DNA from: JADJYF01 sp965278995
GTDB taxonomy: Bacteria > Pseudomonadota > Gammaproteobacteria > Ga0077536
DNA length: 64,000 bases
Reading direction: 5' to 3'
NCBI GenBank assembly: GCA_965278995.1
Contig: OZ257136.1
Span: 2,728,001-2,792,000 of the forward strand
Below the pieces are notes generated by a model. That model was not told where the DNA came from. It saw only the letters and a program-made list of their open reading frames with translations, and made no database searches. Shown here in pieces: positions 48,085-57,329 of this stretch; position 1 is the first letter of the stretch; every line of letters starts with the position of its first letter. The translations under genes were made by a program, and so were the position numbers.

Positions 48085-49842
48085 ATGCTACGCATCTGCA
48101 TTGCAGCAATTCTCGTACTGGCAGCAATGCCTCCACAGTCCCTCGCGAACGCATTTGTATATACCAGTATTGCCGACTTCGATACCCAAATGCCGGATGC
48201 TTCAATCGGCGTAAAGTTTATGGAGTTTGGCGTACCTGCAATAGAAGTAGGTACGGTGGCGTTTGTCGGCTGTCAATTTTCTGGGCAAGCCTGCGTTAAT
48301 GGTGGCCAGCAAGGCGTGTATCGGTTTAATGGCCAGTCTATTTCGTTCGTTGCGAATCGGGATACGGAAATTCCATTGGCACAAGCCGGCGGATTGTCAT
48401 TTCAAGATTTTGGTCCGGTGGTGATTGCCGGAGATAACGTGGCGTTCTGGGGCGGAAACCGAAGGTCCAGTGCAAATGGAATTTTTTCTGCCTCTGGAAG
48501 TAACATTCATTCCATCGTCAATACGTTCGATCCGATTGCGGGTGGTAACGGTACGTACTGGAATTTCCCAACGTATAGCACCACGGCAGGATCCCTTGCG
48601 TTTAGCGGCACAGACGGCGTATTCGGAACGCAGCGCGGCGTGTTTACAAACGTGGCGGGATCTTTGTCCGTCATAGCTGACACGAACACAGCGATCCCGA
48701 ATGGTGTTGGTAATTTTGTTGAACTTGCTGGAAGCGGGGGTGGAGGCGAGTATCAACTCGGCTATGACGGCACAACGTTCGCGTTTACCGGTCAAGGTGC
48801 GAATGGACAAACGGGAATTTACGCTAGTACCGATGGCGCTCCCATGGTGGTGGCTGATACTAGTACCCCGATACCCGGCAACCTCACGCAATCTTTTCGA
48901 GGCTTTCAAAGCCTCGATATCGCGCAAGGTAATGTGGCATTTGTAGGGAGTGGCGCTGGGAATGATACAGATGGCGTTTATACAAATATCGGCGGCGCAT
49001 TGAATCTCGTTGCCAATACCAGCACGACAATCGGCAATACGAATCTTCGCCATTTCGACGTAGTTGCAATCGATCAGGGACGTGTCGCGTTTGAAGCGAT
49101 TGCGGGAGTCTACAGTAACCTGGGCGGGACACTACAAAAGGTACTCGGCCCAGGAGACGTGCTTGGTGGAAAATCAGTGAGTTCTGTAGCCCTGGGACAA
49201 AATGGTTTTAGTGGAAATCGGATTGCCCTTAATGTCTCATTTCATGATTTCACGCAAGCATTGTTCGTAGCATCCGTTGATGCGGAAGGAACATTGAGTG
49301 CACCCACCCGTTTTTCGCCTCCCCCTGACTCCCTCATACCGTGTGCAAGTGCAGTCAGTAGCTGCTTTACAGCACTTACCGCTGGCTCGCCCGCCACTTT
49401 GAGCCAGAGCATCAATGTACCAGATACTGCAACTTCACTTGGATTCGACTATGGCTTCCTGACAGGAAGCGGCGCACTATCAGTCTTCGTAAACGATCAA
49501 GTCCTTGCTACGTACAATAGCGATGGACCAGATCATGGGTTAGCGCATGTGAGCCTATCACTTGGCGATCAATTCATAGATCAACGTGTTGCCCTCACTT
49601 TTTTCATGGACGGCCCTGCAGGCTCCACCGTGCTGCTCGACAATATCATCTTCCCCTCACTCATCAACGGCGACTTCGCCACCGGAGATTTGACAGGATG
49701 GATAGGGAGTTCATCTGCCGAAGGCTTTGTTGGTGCTGTCGCTCTGGCGCCGAGCAACGTTCCGATACCGAATTCTTTCTCGCTCCTCGCCGGCTGCCTT
49801 ACGGGTTTCTTATTGCGCAAGGATAAACGAAGTGGCAAATAG
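48085..49842 (+). CDS. Secreted repeat protein with PEP-CTERM-like anchor
   Basis: 585 aa with a signal peptide (about 1-22, AAILVLAAMPPQSLANA). The body has several related units of about 65 residues, each with an xxVAFxG strand, a GVY or GIF strand and LxxVADTxTxIP (for example GSLSVIADTNTAIPNG and GAPMVVADTSTPIPGN), suggesting a beta-propeller or stacked sheet. A second domain at about 410-540 looks like a jelly-roll (LIPCASAVSSCFTAL, VLLDNIIFPSLINGDFATG). The C-terminus is VPIPNSFSLLAGCLTGFLL then KDKR, the sorting tail. Function unknown. Confidence 0.8.
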   Translation: MLRICIAAILVLAAMPPQSLANAFVYTSIADFDTQMPDASIGVKFMEFGVPAIEVGTVAFVGCQFSGQACVNGGQQGVYRFNGQSISFVANRDTEIPLAQAGGLSFQDFGPVVIAGDNVAFWGGNRRSSANGIFSASGSNIHSIVNTFDPIAGGNGTYWNFPTYSTTAGSLAFSGTDGVFGTQRGVFTNVAGSLSVIADTNTAIPNGVGNFVELAGSGGGGEYQLGYDGTTFAFTGQGANGQTGIYASTDGAPMVVADTSTPIPGNLTQSFRGFQSLDIAQGNVAFVGSGAGNDTDGVYTNIGGALNLVANTSTTIGNTNLRHFDVVAIDQGRVAFEAIAGVYSNLGGTLQKVLGPGDVLGGKSVSSVALGQNGFSGNRIALNVSFHDFTQALFVASVDAEGTLSAPTRFSPPPDSLIPCASAVSSCFTALTAGSPATLSQSINVPDTATSLGFDYGFLTGSGALSVFVNDQVLATYNSDGPDHGLAHVSLSLGDQFIDQRVALTFFMDGPAGSTVLLDNIIFPSLINGDFATGDLTGWIGSSSAEGFVGAVALAPSNVPIPNSFSLLAGCLTGFLLRKDKRSGK

Positions 49843-49899
49843 CGGTTTCACAATGCAAGGTCACGGTTCGCTCAATAGAGGACAAAAGGAGCAGCCAAT

Positions 49900-50592
49900 A
49901 TGAGCATAAGCGTACAAACCAATCAGCGTCAGCGACCAACAATGATGGGCGTATTGCTGTGCGGGATTCTCCTGGTGCCGATCGCTTCTGAAGCAACAAT
50001 TTTGTGGGATTACAGCCCAGACACTACGGGCGCCCCTGCTGTGGAGCTGTTTTATAGCAACGGGCCGGCTTCTGTACCAGGTAATCAGAATTGGCTCGAA
50101 TCGTTCACGATTCAAAACGAGACTTTATTGACAGGAATGTCGATCTTCGAGGAAACCTGGCCCCCAGGCCCCAACCGGATTGTTGTGGGTATCAGTGTCA
50201 CGATTAAAATTGCGCGCAACGTTGCCGGCGCCCCAGGTCCAATAATCCATAAGATTAATGAATTCATCGATAGTATCGACTCGACATTCACTACGAGCCT
50301 TGGAAGCGAGCGAGTACATGCGTCGCTTAGTACGCCTCTCAGACTTGGCGCAGGAACCTACTGGATTGGCATGTCGAGTACATTTGAATCAATGGGCCAG
50401 GTTGGACTGCTGAATGTAGAAGATAACAAAATGGCTCAACTCAACGGGGATACCTTCTCAGGCTTTCACGGTGGGGGACAAGGCGATATGGCATTTCAGC
50501 TGGAAGGTACCGCCGTGCCGATCCCGGCTGCATTCTGGCTCTTCTGCTCAGCGATCGGCTGCATCGGAATACTGCGTCGGCGCGCGACTTAA
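49900..50592 (+). CDS. Secreted protein with VPxPA-type C-terminal anchor
   Basis: 230-aa protein with a signal sequence (hydrophobic about 16-32, ending SEATI). A beta-rich body follows (QNWLESFTIQNETLLTGMSI, SVTIKIARNVAGAPG, LGAGTYWIGMSS), like choice-of-anchor proteins. The tail VPIPAAFWLFCSAIGC then GILRRRAT is close to the VPLPA/PEP-CTERM consensus. AAGGAG lies before the ATG. It is 57 nt after the previous anchored protein and they probably form a unit. Both need an exosortase encoded elsewhere. Confidence 0.8.
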   Translation: MSISVQTNQRQRPTMMGVLLCGILLVPIASEATILWDYSPDTTGAPAVELFYSNGPASVPGNQNWLESFTIQNETLLTGMSIFEETWPPGPNRIVVGISVTIKIARNVAGAPGPIIHKINEFIDSIDSTFTTSLGSERVHASLSTPLRLGAGTYWIGMSSTFESMGQVGLLNVEDNKMAQLNGDTFSGFHGGGQGDMAFQLEGTAVPIPAAFWLFCSAIGCIGILRRRAT

Positions 50593-50752
50593 ATAACTGC
50601 AGAGAAGTTGTCTCACGGCTAATCAACTGCTCGATTAGCGCGCCTCGGGAAACAATTAAATCACTCCCGGTTTTCTTTATAATCACGAATGCGGACGTGG
50701 CGACTGACCCTCCCCCTGTCTCGTCTGGCCTGCCCTGGAGCCGATTCAATTC

Positions 50753-52402
50753 GTGAGCGATGATATGACCGAGATTCAGAACACCAGGACACAGCCCGAC
50801 TGCGATGTGGTCGTCGTCGGCTCCGGATTCGCCGGGATCTACGCTCTTTGGCAAGCCCGACGACGCGGATTCAGCGTGAGGGGCTTCGAACGCGGATCCG
50901 ACGTCGGTGGAACGTGGTACTGGAACGCCTATCCTGGCGCGCGCTGCGATGTCGAGAGCTATAACTACGCGTATTTCTTCGACAACGACATCGTGCGCGA
51001 TTGGGACTGGTCCGACGCCTGCGCGGGCCAGCGCGAAATCCAGCGCTACCTGCGATTCGTGGCGGAGCGTTGCGACGTCCTGAAGGACATCTCCTTCGAT
51101 ACGAAAGTTGTCTCGGCGAGTTACGACGAGGATACAGGCTGGTGGTCCCTTCAGACCTCCACCGACATGACGGTCGTCTGCCGCTATGCAATCCTCGCCA
51201 TTGGAGCGCTCTCCGATCCCAAGGCGCCGGACATCGAGGGCGTGAATGACTTCGCCGGGGAGGCCTACTTCACGTCGAGCTGGCCGAAGGACGGCAGCGT
51301 CGACCTGCGTGGCAAACGAGTCGGGGTGATCGGCACCGGCTCTTCCGGCATCCAGGTGATACCGGAGGTAGCGAGAGTCGCGGCAGAGGTCTACGTTTTC
51401 CAGCGGACCGCCAACTACGTCACCCCGACAAGTGCGGGGCCGATGAACCCGGCTCTGGTCACTGCGCTGCGCGCAGATCCGCAAGCCACCCGCCGCGCCT
51501 TCCGGGAGACCTACGGTGGTCATACGCCGATGGGGATGGGCGACGAACGATACCTCGAGCTTGACGCCGCGGGACGCGAGAGGGCGTTGCAACAGGCTTG
51601 GGACGGCAAATACATTGCCCTGGCTTTCAGGGACGCCTACCTGCCCGAAGCGAATGCCGCCATCTCCGACTTCATCCGCCAGCGGATGCATGAGCAGGTG
51701 GAAGACTCGTGGACTGCGGATCACCTGGTGCCGTGGGATCATCCGTATGGTGGGAAGCGGCCATGTCAGAGCGACGTATATCTGCAGACCTTCAATCAGC
51801 CGCACGTTCGCCTGATTGCTCTGCCAGAGACGCCCATCAAGCGGATCGTTCCCGAAGGAGTCGAAACGACCACCGAAACGATATCACTCGACCTCATCGT
51901 CTACGCCACGGGATTCGACGCCATCTCGGGGCCGGTCCTGGCCATCGACATCACGGGCATCGGTGGACGATCAATGAAAGACACGTGGGCCGACGGCCCC
52001 GTCAACTATCTCGGCACCATGGTCCATGGTTTCCCCAATCTCTTCCTGCCATCGAGCGCCATGTCCCCCTCGGTGCTCTCGAACATGGCGACGCTGGCCG
52101 AACAACAGATCGACTACATATTCGACACAATCGAGTGGCTCGACCAGCATGGTCGCCCGCTCCTCCATCCGCTACCGAAGTCACAGGAGCACTGGCGCAG
52201 AGAGACCCTTCGCTACGCCGAGCGTCGACCCGGCGCGCTCACCACGAAAAGCTGGTACTCCGGCGCCAACATTCCAGGCAAGCCGAGACTCTTCATGGTC
52301 TATTGCGGCGGCTTCAAGCGATACAACGAGACCTGTTACAGCGAACTCGAGAACGGCTTTCCTGGGTACGAGCTCATGGAGTTGAACTCCGCAAAGAAAT
52401 AA
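50753..52402 (+). CDS. Baeyer-Villiger-like flavin monooxygenase with altered fingerprint
   Basis: 549 aa from the GTG at 50753 (GGAG 12 nt upstream; ATG 50765 is an alternative). FAD motif GSGFAG (about 23-28) with DVGGTWYWNAYPGARCD and NADPH motif GTGSSG (194-199). The BVMO fingerprint F-x-G-x3-H-x3-W-P reads FAGEAYFTSSWP (167-178), with Phe173 where His is expected. The C-terminus contains FPNLFLPSSAMSPS. It lies convergent to the carboxylase-like operon, 28 nt between stops. Likely a ketone oxygenase or a variant class B enzyme. Confidence 0.9.
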   Translation: MSDDMTEIQNTRTQPDCDVVVVGSGFAGIYALWQARRRGFSVRGFERGSDVGGTWYWNAYPGARCDVESYNYAYFFDNDIVRDWDWSDACAGQREIQRYLRFVAERCDVLKDISFDTKVVSASYDEDTGWWSLQTSTDMTVVCRYAILAIGALSDPKAPDIEGVNDFAGEAYFTSSWPKDGSVDLRGKRVGVIGTGSSGIQVIPEVARVAAEVYVFQRTANYVTPTSAGPMNPALVTALRADPQATRRAFRETYGGHTPMGMGDERYLELDAAGRERALQQAWDGKYIALAFRDAYLPEANAAISDFIRQRMHEQVEDSWTADHLVPWDHPYGGKRPCQSDVYLQTFNQPHVRLIALPETPIKRIVPEGVETTTETISLDLIVYATGFDAISGPVLAIDITGIGGRSMKDTWADGPVNYLGTMVHGFPNLFLPSSAMSPSVLSNMATLAEQQIDYIFDTIEWLDQHGRPLLHPLPKSQEHWRRETLRYAERRPGALTTKSWYSGANIPGKPRLFMVYCGGFKRYNETCYSELENGFPGYELMELNSAKK

Positions 52403-52430
52403 TCACGCGATTGATTTTTGCGCTGCATCC

Positions 52431-54719
52431 TCAACCGGCCTGCGGACCGTCCTTGATCTGCGCCCGAAGTGCGGCAATTTCCTTCTCGAGTGCCGCTATT
52501 TTTCTATCTTTCGGGTTACTCATGAGAACGCCGCGAATACTGTCAGCCGCCATCTCATAGCGTGGTTTGCCAGGGGGACTCGCGATAACGCGAGAATGAT
52601 CGCTCCAGCTGCCGAAGTACGGGAGATCTTCCGCGGGGCCATCTTTGACCCAGGTTTTGACGAACTCATCGTAGGGAATACCGCGACGCTTTCGCGCTGC
52701 GCGCTCCTCCTCGCGCAATTTGGCGGTCTCCTCTACGTCGATGATCGAACGTTTGGCGTCATACGCCACTTTATATATCTGGCGGGCGTAACCGGGTGTG
52801 ATCAACCGGTCTTCGAGATCCTTCTGCACGAGTTCCGGCGGGCGTTCCAGGACGTCGCCGTAGCCGCCCCCTGCGCCCTGGCAGATCATGTAGATTTCGC
52901 CTTGCTGGCAGATTTCAAAATTCAACGCTGACTGAACGACGTAATTCGCGCCTTCAAAGGCCTGCTCGTTCATCAACTCGACCATGCTGAATTTGAATTT
53001 CTCCGGCGTCTTTTCGAGGATGTCGAAGACGTTCACATTCTTGATCTTTGCCAAGGGATAAGCCGGACTGCCATAGCCACCGAAACAGCCGTAGGCGCTG
53101 GGGTGCTTGGCACCACTCTGCCCGGACATGAACCCGAATTCGTCGCTCTCGCGAACCGTACTGATTTGCTCGTAGCCCATACCAGATCGGTACTTGCCCG
53201 CGCCAACGCGGTCGGTCGCGAGCTGCTGAGCGACCAGACGCACGAATGGCAGTTCCTCCTCTGCCAATTCCATCTCTCCCGTATCGGTCATATAGCCGAA
53301 TACCGGCGAAATCCCATGTTCACCATCGGCGTTTTCGCGCGCGCCGCTGCCGTTGCCGTTGATATCCGCACAAAAATTGCCGGTGACTTCCTGGTGCTGG
53401 GTCAGTCCGCCATAAACAAAGGTCGCGGGCTGGTTGTAATGGTTGGCGTTGATCGCGCCGTAGCGTTTGGGGAGGCAGTACGCAAGCTTGGCAAAAATCG
53501 TCGATGGCAGAGAGAAGCACTGGAATATCGGTAACAGACTCATCGCGTTCGGCGCCTCCGGCGACGAATCGATCATTGAATTGGTATCGGTAAGAACCTC
53601 GACGCCGCTCAGCACGGCCTGATTCTTAGGCAGGTCTGGCCAGCAGTAAAGCACGAGATTCGTCAGCAGGCAGGTCTTCATCGATGCCGAGCATACGTTC
53701 GTCGAACGGTTCAGCAATTCCGGCGAGGCGCCGCGCAGATCAATGGTCATCTGCTCGCCCTTGACCGTGATACTGATGGGGATCTTGGCCAGCACATGCT
53801 CGCGCAGATCGTCGTCGATCCAGGTATTGATTCGCACCGTACCATCCGGCAGCTCGCCTACGCGTCGCCGCACCTCGTTCTCGGTATCCTCCAAAGTCTT
53901 ACGGAGCGTCGCAACGAGGTAGTCTCTGCCGTACTCGTCGATGATCGCCCGTACGCGCTCGCGCAGCCGCATCAGCGAATGTAACTTGACCTTGATGTCG
54001 GCGTACTGCAGCTTCGGATCGCGCACCGAGTTCTGCAGGAAATTGACCAGGTCGCGCTTTATCTCGAAATTCTCGACAATGCGGAACGGGCACATCTTGA
54101 GCCCTTCGTCAAAGCGACTTTCCGCTATCGAAGGCATGCCACCGGGCTCGATGGCCCCGTTTTCGCCTTCGTGGATGGTCGAGGCAAGCCAACATATCAG
54201 CTCACCGTCGTGGAACATTGGAAAAATCAGGCTCTGGTCGGTGTTGTGGATGTTGCCGAAGCGTGAGTCGTTATGGATGAAGCCGTCGCCCTCGCGGATG
54301 CCGACCGAGTGATCGTTTTCCCAATACTTGCGGATGAACTTGATCGGGTAATGACAAACTGACGCGAACACCACAATGCCATGTGGCGCAACCTGCGACA
54401 TATCGCCCTCGGCGGTGAAGATGGCGGTCACCAGGTCGCCCCACTTGGCGCCGGGAGCGACACCCATCTGCTCCACCATGGTAAACGACTCCTGCAGGGC
54501 CGAATCGAGGCGCCCGCGAATCAGGTTGACTCGCTGCAGGTCGAGGTCACCATCGAGCATACGGTCTTCAACAGGCGAGCGCTTCGTCAGCTTGTGATTG
54601 GCCATCATCTCCGGGTCCGGCCCGTAGAAAAGCTGGTTCTCGACCAGAAACTGTTCGTAGAGCTTGCGATCTTCGGGCTCGAGTTCGCCCTGCAGGTGTT
54701 GGGTCGACATCTCGTTCAT
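52431..54719 (-). CDS. HyuB-like carboxylase/hydrolase subunit (acetone/acetophenone carboxylase type)
   Basis: 762-aa protein of the hydantoinase B/acetone carboxylase alpha-type family, starting MNEMSTQHLQGELEPEDRKL at 54719 (AGAGGA 9 nt upstream). Recognisable stretches are GDFIHNDSRFGN-like (DGFIHNDSRFGNIHNTD), FHDGELICWLASTIHEGENG, DLRGASPELLN and MICQGAGGGYGDVLERPPEL. The C-terminus is a short coiled coil (KIAALEKEIAALRAQI). It is the last gene of the minus-strand operon, 54 nt after the HyuA-like gene. The metal-binding and carboxylation roles are inferred from family. Confidence 0.88.
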   Translation of the reverse strand: MNEMSTQHLQGELEPEDRKLYEQFLVENQLFYGPDPEMMANHKLTKRSPVEDRMLDGDLDLQRVNLIRGRLDSALQESFTMVEQMGVAPGAKWGDLVTAIFTAEGDMSQVAPHGIVVFASVCHYPIKFIRKYWENDHSVGIREGDGFIHNDSRFGNIHNTDQSLIFPMFHDGELICWLASTIHEGENGAIEPGGMPSIAESRFDEGLKMCPFRIVENFEIKRDLVNFLQNSVRDPKLQYADIKVKLHSLMRLRERVRAIIDEYGRDYLVATLRKTLEDTENEVRRRVGELPDGTVRINTWIDDDLREHVLAKIPISITVKGEQMTIDLRGASPELLNRSTNVCSASMKTCLLTNLVLYCWPDLPKNQAVLSGVEVLTDTNSMIDSSPEAPNAMSLLPIFQCFSLPSTIFAKLAYCLPKRYGAINANHYNQPATFVYGGLTQHQEVTGNFCADINGNGSGARENADGEHGISPVFGYMTDTGEMELAEEELPFVRLVAQQLATDRVGAGKYRSGMGYEQISTVRESDEFGFMSGQSGAKHPSAYGCFGGYGSPAYPLAKIKNVNVFDILEKTPEKFKFSMVELMNEQAFEGANYVVQSALNFEICQQGEIYMICQGAGGGYGDVLERPPELVQKDLEDRLITPGYARQIYKVAYDAKRSIIDVEETAKLREEERAARKRRGIPYDEFVKTWVKDGPAEDLPYFGSWSDHSRVIASPPGKPRYEMAADSIRGVLMSNPKDRKIAALEKEIAALRAQIKDGPQAG

Positions 54720-54773
54720 GGTCGGCATTCCTCTTGTACTGTTTCGGACCCGGGTCAATTTGCTCGCGTCAGC

Positions 54774-56909
54774 CTAATTGACGGTCAATCGCTGGAACCA
54801 CACCGCGCCGTGGTTGGAAGCATGGAAGCTCCAACCCGGCTCAATCAAATAAGTCGTCGCGCTGGTCGTGACGATGGCTGGCCCTTCGATGTAGGTACCG
54901 ACAGCGAGGGCTTGCATACCATACACGGGCACCACGACCGGCTCACTCATGCCAACGAAGTGGCAAGGACGCGAGCCCACCGGCTCCGCGGCGAGCTTTT
55001 CTGCTACCGGCTTGATGTGCCCGAAGTGAACTTTGTCGAGTTCGACGTAGGCAGTGACGCGGATTGTATTGATGCGTACCCCGGCCTCGGTCGCCTGGCT
55101 GCCTTCACCGAAGCGCGCGCCATAGGATTTATGAAAGGCTCCGATCAGTTCCAGTACGTCGTGCAGACTGTCGAAACGCGGCTTCGATACCGGCACGGCA
55201 GTTTCGACGCGCTGGTTGCCGTAACGCATATCGAACTCGTGGCGGAAACGAATATCCTCCGCTGCCATACCCTGGCGCAACAGGTCGGTACGACCGCGCG
55301 CTTCGAGCTCTTCGATAACGCGATTCAGACGAGCAAAATCGGTAAAGATGCTTTTCGACCCGGTGTGATAGAGAACGGTGTAGGTCGATGCCTCGTGGAT
55401 ATGCATCTGGTTGACGTTACCCGCCCCAAGCGCCGAGAACACCGAGGAGAACGGCGGCGCAAGCACGCGCGTCATCGACAAAGCATTGGCAATGCTGCAG
55501 CAGTGCAGCGGGCCGTTGCCCCCGTAGGCGAGCAGAGTAAACTCCCGAGGGTCGAAGCCGCGCGATCGGAGTTCGGTCGCGATGCCGTTCGCCATGTTGT
55601 GGTCGACTGTCTGCTTGATGAGCTTGGCGATGCCAATAGCATCAAGGTCGAAGTTGTCCTCGAGGTTGTCCTCAATAGCCATTTCGGCGCGTGCCGGATT
55701 TAATTTGATGCGGCCGGCGGCGTAGTTTTCGGGGTCAAGATAGCCCAGCAACATGTCGGCGTCGGTAACAGTCGGGCGAAGACCCCCGCGGTCGTAACAC
55801 GCCGGGCCGGGATCGGAGCCCGCGCTCTCCGGGCCAACCTTGATGGTCTCATGCAGGTGATCATAGCTCGCGATCGAGCCACCGCCGGCACCGAGCGTGA
55901 CGAGGTGAACCATCGGCACGCTGACCAGCCAACGGTCGATGACGGGATGAAAGTCGTAGTAGCGTTCGCCACCAGCTGTGACGATGCCGATGTCGAAGCT
56001 GGTGCCACCCATGTCCGAGGCAACGATATTGCCGAGGTCACCTTCGATCGAAAGATGCTCAGACGCGGCAATCCCCGCCACGGGTCCGGAATGTACTGTC
56101 TGCAAGGCGTCGGTCGAGTTGAGTTGGGCCATGCCACCCGAATTGTGGCTGATGAGCATTGGCCTTTCGTACCCGCCGGCGCGCAGGTTGAGTTCGAGCG
56201 TGCCTAGACCGTGGTACATGGTGTTGTGCAGGTAGCCGTCGATGATGGTCGACGTTGCACGGGTATATTCGCCCTTACGCCCGGCCACCTGGTGCGAGAG
56301 CAATATCGGCACTGCACCGAGCAGATGAGGCGGGTACTCGTCGAGAAAGATCTCGCGGATGCGCAGTTCGTGATCCGGATTAACGACGCTGTTGGCGAGC
56401 ATCACGACAATCGTTTCTGCGCCCTGATCCATCAGGTATTTCACCTGGCCTTTCAAATGACTTTCGTCTAGCCCCATCAACACAACGCCGCCGTAATTCA
56501 TGCGCTCGCGCACAGTCGCAATCATGGGTATGGGCACCAATGGTTCGGGGCGCCGCGCGCGCGTCAGGTCGCGCTGCTGCTCGAACGGCAAGCCTTCACC
56601 GTAACCGCGTCCGCGGGAGAGTGGCACCGTGCTGCCGAAGCCTTCGGTCACCAGCAACCCGATACGCGGACCCTTACGCTCGATGAGCGCGTTGGTCCCC
56701 AGCGTCGTCGAGTAACGCACTGAATCGATCTGCGACAGCAACTCGCGCGTGTCGATGGCGAGTTCCGTGGTCGCATGTTTGAGCGCCTCGTTGAAGCCGA
56801 GCGCAAGGTTATGGTGCGTTGTCAGCGCCTTGGCCTGGACGTATCGGTCGTCCCAGGCAACGAAACAATCGGTAAAAGTCCCGCCGATATCGACTGAAAT
56901 GCGTTTCAC
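54774..56909 (-). CDS. HyuA-like carboxylase ATPase subunit, second copy
   Basis: 711 aa from GTG 56909 with GGAGGAG upstream. Hydantoinase A/acetone carboxylase beta-type family, an ASKHA-fold ATPase: ISVDIGGTFTDCFVA phosphate-1 loop, RYSTTLGTNALIERKGPRIG, DMGGTSFDIGIV phosphate-2 and LAYGGNGPLHCCSIANAL. In the acetone/acetophenone carboxylase family this subunit uses ATP to activate bicarbonate or ketone. It lies 18 nt after the small zinc-ribbon gene, in operon order HyuA, small, HyuA, HyuB. Confidence 0.9.
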   Translation of the reverse strand: MKRISVDIGGTFTDCFVAWDDRYVQAKALTTHHNLALGFNEALKHATTELAIDTRELLSQIDSVRYSTTLGTNALIERKGPRIGLLVTEGFGSTVPLSRGRGYGEGLPFEQQRDLTRARRPEPLVPIPMIATVRERMNYGGVVLMGLDESHLKGQVKYLMDQGAETIVVMLANSVVNPDHELRIREIFLDEYPPHLLGAVPILLSHQVAGRKGEYTRATSTIIDGYLHNTMYHGLGTLELNLRAGGYERPMLISHNSGGMAQLNSTDALQTVHSGPVAGIAASEHLSIEGDLGNIVASDMGGTSFDIGIVTAGGERYYDFHPVIDRWLVSVPMVHLVTLGAGGGSIASYDHLHETIKVGPESAGSDPGPACYDRGGLRPTVTDADMLLGYLDPENYAAGRIKLNPARAEMAIEDNLEDNFDLDAIGIAKLIKQTVDHNMANGIATELRSRGFDPREFTLLAYGGNGPLHCCSIANALSMTRVLAPPFSSVFSALGAGNVNQMHIHEASTYTVLYHTGSKSIFTDFARLNRVIEELEARGRTDLLRQGMAAEDIRFRHEFDMRYGNQRVETAVPVSKPRFDSLHDVLELIGAFHKSYGARFGEGSQATEAGVRINTIRVTAYVELDKVHFGHIKPVAEKLAAEPVGSRPCHFVGMSEPVVVPVYGMQALAVGTYIEGPAIVTTSATTYLIEPGWSFHASNHGAVWFQRLTVN

Positions 56910-56927
56910 AGTGCTCCTCCCGCCGCT

Positions 56928-57329
56928 TCAATGACCATGATGGTGGCGCCGCACGTTGTGCTCGGGGATTTCAGGCGGTTCATTGCGCTCGCCCCATTCT
57001 GCAGCTTTCTTTTTCAAGTCATCGATGTCGAGTTCGATGTCATGGACCAGCGGATGTCCCGGTACGGTGTACTCGGTCTCGACCATCGTGGCGCAAGACG
57101 GGCAGTAGTACTCAATGAGCGCCGTGTATGCCGGATCGGGGCAGAATGTGTACGGGTACTTCTCCGGATCGAGCAAGTGCGGATGCACTTCGTCGAGCTT
57201 GCGATCGTGGACCAGTAATCCCCGCTTGTAGTTGTCGCGCGCGGGGCCAAAATCTTGCCCGCATACTCGGCACATCCATTTTTCACTATCGAGATCGATA
57301 CACAGATATTCGGTTATATTCACTTTCAT
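56928..57329 (-). CDS. Small zinc-ribbon subunit, acetone carboxylase gamma-like
   Basis: 133 aa with two Cys pairs, C20-x2-C23 (WMCRVCGQDFG) and C76-x2-C79 (YYCPSCATM), plus Cys63, a zinc-ribbon, as in the gamma subunit of acetone carboxylase and the small subunit of acetophenone carboxylase. The tail is His-rich (HNVRRHHHGH). The ATG overlaps the stop of the upstream HyuA-like gene by 4 nt. Its presence separates this operon from simple hydantoinase pairs. Confidence 0.88.
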   Translation of the reverse strand: MKVNITEYLCIDLDSEKWMCRVCGQDFGPARDNYKRGLLVHDRKLDEVHPHLLDPEKYPYTFCPDPAYTALIEYYCPSCATMVETEYTVPGHPLVHDIELDIDDLKKKAAEWGERNEPPEIPEHNVRRHHHGH

